From: Gemmatimonadota bacterium
Lineage (GTDB): Bacteria; Latescibacterota; UBA2968; UBA8231
NCBI GenBank assembly: GCA_018660835.1
Contig: JABJJN010000089.1
Location: forward strand, 296,440 to 360,439
Length of the DNA: 64,000 nt
Direction of reading: 5' to 3'
Shown piece after piece: positions 61,054 to 64,000 of this stretch. The position numbers and the translations under genes were made by a program. Below the pieces are notes generated by a model, which was not told the origin of the DNA, did not search any database, and saw only the letters and a program-made list of their open reading frames with translations. Position 1 is the first letter of the stretch, and every line of letters begins with the position of its first letter.

Positions 61054-62139
61054 TCACCTTCCCCGCTCGTCGTAGCGAATACGAGGGTCGAAGATCAGCA
61101 GCAGGATGTCGGAGATCAGCGTGCCGATGACGGTGAGAAAACTCAGAATCATCACCATCGAACCCGCCAGATACATATCCTGATTCTCCAGGGCCCGCAG
61201 CAACAGTGGTCCTACCGTCGGCATGCCCAGCACGACAGCGACGATAACCGATCCCGACACGATCCCGGGCAGCACCCAACCCACCGTGCTGATCAGCGGG
61301 TTCAACGCCACCCGCACGGGATACTTCAGCAGCAGCTTCCACGGCGACACGCCCTTGGCGCGGGCCGTCATCACATACTGCTTCGGCAATTCATCGAGAA
61401 GGTTACCACGCATGACGCGGATGAGTCCCGCTGTACCCGATGTGCCGATGACGATGACGGGAATCCACAGATGCGCCAGCAAGTCGGCAAACTTGGCCAT
61501 ACTCCACTCAGCACTGGCGTATTCGGGTGAGAACAAACCACCCGCTGACATGCCGAAGACTGAGTGGCCCACATACATGAAGACCAGAGCGAGCAGGAAG
61601 TTGGGCGTTGCCAGACCGATGAAGCCAAGCACGGAGAACGCGTAGTCACCCCACGAATACTGTCGCACGGCAGAGTAGATGCCGATGGGAATCGCCAGAG
61701 CCCACGTAAACAGCAGCGTCACAATCGAGATCGTCATCGTCAGCAGTAGTCGCTCGCCGATCAATTCGGAAACAGGTCGATTCCACTCGAAAGACTTGCC
61801 CAGATCAGGCCACTTGAACACGGGCCAGTTGAAGTGCTCGACTCCATCAGCGTCCGTGACCCACAGATAGTTGCCATCATCACCACGCTCGAACCCGAAG
61901 AGCATCAGATCATTGAGCCACTTGCTGTATTGCAGCACGAAGGGTTCGTCGAGGTTGTAGCGTTTCCGCAACGATTCGACGAGTTCCTCATTGACACTCT
62001 CGCCACTCTCTTCCAGGGCAGAGATGTAGGACGTGAGGTAATCACCCGGTGGCAGTTGAATCAGGGCAAAGCTCACCAGAGAGATCACAAACAGAGTCGG
62101 AATCATCCACAGCAGCCGACGGGCGATGAGCGCGAACAT
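61054..62139 (-). CDS. Opp/Dpp-type ABC transporter permease (OppB/DppB position)
   Basis: A 361-residue permease beginning RRLLWMIPTLFVISLVSFALIQLPPGDYL, the common OppB N terminus. The coupling loop is KQYVMTARAKGVSPWKLLLKYPVRVALNPLIS. A longer periplasmic loop (about residues 45-125) is inserted compared with E. coli OppB, as in many oligosaccharide-importing Opp systems. The start overlaps the binding-protein stop by one base. Confidence 0.9.
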   Translation of the reverse strand: MFALIARRLLWMIPTLFVISLVSFALIQLPPGDYLTSYISALEESGESVNEELVESLRKRYNLDEPFVLQYSKWLNDLMLFGFERGDDGNYLWVTDADGVEHFNWPVFKWPDLGKSFEWNRPVSELIGERLLLTMTISIVTLLFTWALAIPIGIYSAVRQYSWGDYAFSVLGFIGLATPNFLLALVFMYVGHSVFGMSAGGLFSPEYASAEWSMAKFADLLAHLWIPVIVIGTSGTAGLIRVMRGNLLDELPKQYVMTARAKGVSPWKLLLKYPVRVALNPLISTVGWVLPGIVSGSVIVAVVLGMPTVGPLLLRALENQDMYLAGSMVMILSFLTVIGTLISDILLLIFDPRIRYDERGR

Positions 62140-64000
62140 CAGGCGCCGCCCGTTTCATCGATGGCGTAGATCTCTGGCGCCGTCGCCCCCGGCGTACGCA
62201 GGGGCCAGCAGCCGACGGCTACCTCAGGAAAATTCTTGAAGTTGTCGGCGACGATGAAGATGATGGGAATACCACCGACGGAGCCGATCACGTAGAGCTC
62301 TTCGCGGTTGATATCGATGATCTTGTGAAACAGTTCGATCTGCTTCGCCTCATCCATCGTGCGCGAGATCTGGGCGAACAGATCCAGACACTTACGCATC
62401 GGCTCCGGCGGTAGTTCGCCCCGCTCACCTCCCGTCCGATACCACAACGCGTAATCCAGGCCCTGGAAAGAGCTCGTCGAATACGGCATGAACCAGCGTG
62501 GATCCAACACGGGGATGATCTCACCAGCGCCGCCCCACACGTGCACATCACACAGACGCGAATTGCGACGCTCGCGATACAACTGCCGCGCCGTCATCTT
62601 CACCTTCGTCTTCACACCCACAGCCGTCCATTGCGCCGCCGTCATCTCGAACAATCGTGCCATCGCCGACTGCGTCGACGTGGACTCGAGATTGATCACA
62701 AGAGGGTCACCATCGGGACGCAGACGAATGCCATCCTCGTTGCGTTCTGTTAGACCCATCTCATCCAGCAGCCGATTGGCCTCAGCCGGATCGTGTTCGG
62801 TATACGCCTTTAGATACGCTTCGTTGTACCACGCCGATTGCGGTGGTGGCGCAACCTGTCGCGGCTCGCCGAGGCCGAAGAAATTTGCATGGTTGATCTG
62901 TTCACGATCCATCGCGTAAGACAGAGCAATGCGGAAACGACGATCCTGGAAAATCTCGCGCAGCACCGGATCCTTGTGATTCAGATTCAGCGTCAGCGAC
63001 ATCGTGCCATCCCCACCATCGATCCAGTGATAGACCTTGTAGCCACCAGCCTTCTGATTCGCCATGAACAGCGGGTAGTTCGGCAGATTGATGTGGCGCG
63101 ACTGCATATTCATCTCGCCATTGATCGCCTTCAGATTGATCGTCTCAATGTCGTAGATGTCGAAGGTGATCTTGTCGATGTAGGGCAGCTGGCGCCCCTC
63201 AGCATCGACCTTCCAGTAATAGGGATTGCGTGTAAAAACAGCAGGACGCGCTGGCGGTGGTGCTGTACAGGTCCATCCCCAGATTCGCGGTGTCTCCGGC
63301 GTACGCCAGTCCTTCACATCCTTAAAGACCTGGTGCCAGAAGTCCATGCCGCGCTCAAGCTGCTGCTGTTTCAGTACCTCTTCAGAGACATAGCGTGGAT
63401 GATAGTTTTTCAGAAAATGCGCCGGATACTCCACCATCACGTAGCTGAGATTGGACGCCATGAATTTCAAAAACAGACCATTCGGTCCGGCAAAACGAAA
63501 GCGGATCGTGTGGTCGTCCACTTTCTCGAGTTTCACCATCTCCCCTTCATGCATGTACTGCATGTCGATGGCAGGCGTCAGATCCTTGTTCTGCAGAACA
63601 TCCTCATACCAGAAGACGAGATCATCTGCCGTAAAGGGATGCCCATCCGACCAGCGCACCCCCTTGCGCAGAAAGAAGGTATACGTGCGGCCCTCCTCCC
63701 CGATCTCCCAATGCGTCGCCAGATTCGGCAACACCTCGGTGCCCATCGGATCCCATCGAACCAACCCGTCGTAAGCCAGCCTGGCACTGATCACACCGAT
63801 GTCACTTGGACCCGTCGCCATGCGTGTCCACGTGCCGCCATAGGGACCGAACTGACGCGGTGGTGTGACAACGAGGGGATTCTCAGGAAGCCGGTCTGCT
63901 ACCGGTGGCAGATCGCCATTGAGCACAGCCACATCAAACAGCGGTGCCTGACGAAACTCGCCGCGGTCACGATCCGCAGGCCACTCGGCAATACTGTGCA
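62139..64000 (-). CDS. ABC transporter substrate-binding protein, family 5 (5' end beyond the window)
   Basis: Partial: the frame is open to the window edge, and residues before the internal GTG at 63932 (AEWPADRDRGEFRQAPLFD) continue smoothly into VAVLNGDLPPVADRLPENPLVV, which is typical of the mature N terminus. Then come LNLNHKDPVLREIFQDRRFRIALSYAMDREQI, the core of SBP family 5, and the C-terminal lobe. About 620 residues are seen; the signal peptide is outside. Family-5 proteins of this LPPV type bind oligosaccharides or peptides. It is the first visible gene of a seven-gene operon ending with the toroid protein at 55073. Confidence 0.9.
   Translation of the reverse strand, partial: HSIAEWPADRDRGEFRQAPLFDVAVLNGDLPPVADRLPENPLVVTPPRQFGPYGGTWTRMATGPSDIGVISARLAYDGLVRWDPMGTEVLPNLATHWEIGEEGRTYTFFLRKGVRWSDGHPFTADDLVFWYEDVLQNKDLTPAIDMQYMHEGEMVKLEKVDDHTIRFRFAGPNGLFLKFMASNLSYVMVEYPAHFLKNYHPRYVSEEVLKQQQLERGMDFWHQVFKDVKDWRTPETPRIWGWTCTAPPPARPAVFTRNPYYWKVDAEGRQLPYIDKITFDIYDIETINLKAINGEMNMQSRHINLPNYPLFMANQKAGGYKVYHWIDGGDGTMSLTLNLNHKDPVLREIFQDRRFRIALSYAMDREQINHANFFGLGEPRQVAPPPQSAWYNEAYLKAYTEHDPAEANRLLDEMGLTERNEDGIRLRPDGDPLVINLESTSTQSAMARLFEMTAAQWTAVGVKTKVKMTARQLYRERRNSRLCDVHVWGGAGEIIPVLDPRWFMPYSTSSFQGLDYALWYRTGGERGELPPEPMRKCLDLFAQISRTMDEAKQIELFHKIIDINREELYVIGSVGGIPIIFIVADNFKNFPEVAVGCWPLRTPGATAPEIYAIDETGGA

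Noticed and set aside
1..64000. tRNA, rRNA, CRISPR arrays, insertion sequences, prophage genes
   Set aside because: I looked for T-loop signatures, regularly spaced repeats and transposase or integrase motifs and found none that hold up; small RNAs without strong structure would be missed by eye.

Overview
The window looks like a chromosomal piece of an uncultured Gram-negative bacterium. TonB-dependent receptors, an OmpA-type protein, exported lipoproteins and periplasmic cytochromes indicate an outer membrane. The gene mix (phytanoyl-CoA-dioxygenase-like proteins, mandelate-racemase-type enolase superfamily enzymes, Gfo/Idh oxidoreductase, BNR-repeat proteins, Opp-type and sugar ABC importers, CRTAC1/UnbV proteins, a planctomycete-like acetokinase) is typical of carbohydrate-degrading lineages such as Latescibacterota or related groups. 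That assignment is inference from gene content; no rRNA or marker gene is present.

Layout. 57-7268: pectate-lyase-like beta-helix protein, a near-consensus promoter overlapped by a perfect GAAC-N4-GTTC LexA-type box, DUF6504 and the error-prone polymerase DnaE2/ImuC, then two homologous inverted structured elements (5571-5743 and 5952-6134), then a PA0069-family radical SAM protein. 7280-14118: membrane GT39-like glycosyltransferase, BNR protein, and a three-gene glycosyltransferase cassette with one unknown. 14097-24101: a periplasmic redox block, namely CRTAC1 lipoprotein, membrane-anchored pentahaem cytochrome with TPRs, PQQ dehydrogenase fused to ankyrin repeats, and a divergent TonB receptor that resembles the PQQ importer PqqU/YncD. 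24121-36250: acetokinase-like kinase, Gfo/Idh, PAP2, ManD-like dehydratase, FMN glutamate-synthase-like operon, enolase superfamily enzyme, OmpA, GH38 mannosidase and a receptor remnant. 36440-44323: sugar ABC importer (binding protein plus two permeases), a DUF3179 gene with an in-frame UGA at its conserved Cys position followed by a SECIS-like hairpin, a lipid kinase, a GH-like TIM barrel and a PcfJ-like protein. 44354-54925: hydrolase/epimerase pair, catabolic genes (two PhyH dioxygenases, PPC protein, HpcH aldolase, PHP hydrolase, M14-like enzyme), strong bidirectional terminator, exported double cupin. 55073-64000: a seven-gene minus-strand operon of an Opp-type importer, a BNR protein and a toroid/lyase-like protein; the binding-protein gene runs off the right edge.

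Taken together the genes suggest a polysaccharide- and sugar-acid-scavenging heterotroph that imports oligosaccharides and sugars by ABC transporters, dehydrates and cleaves sugar acids, and probably oxidises substrates in the periplasm with a quinoprotein whose cofactor may be scavenged. The strongest candidates for undescribed biology are the UGA-containing DUF3179 gene, the covarying structured element pair, and the PQQ receptor/dehydrogenase/cytochrome locus. No CRISPR array, tRNA, rRNA, transposase or phage gene was seen.
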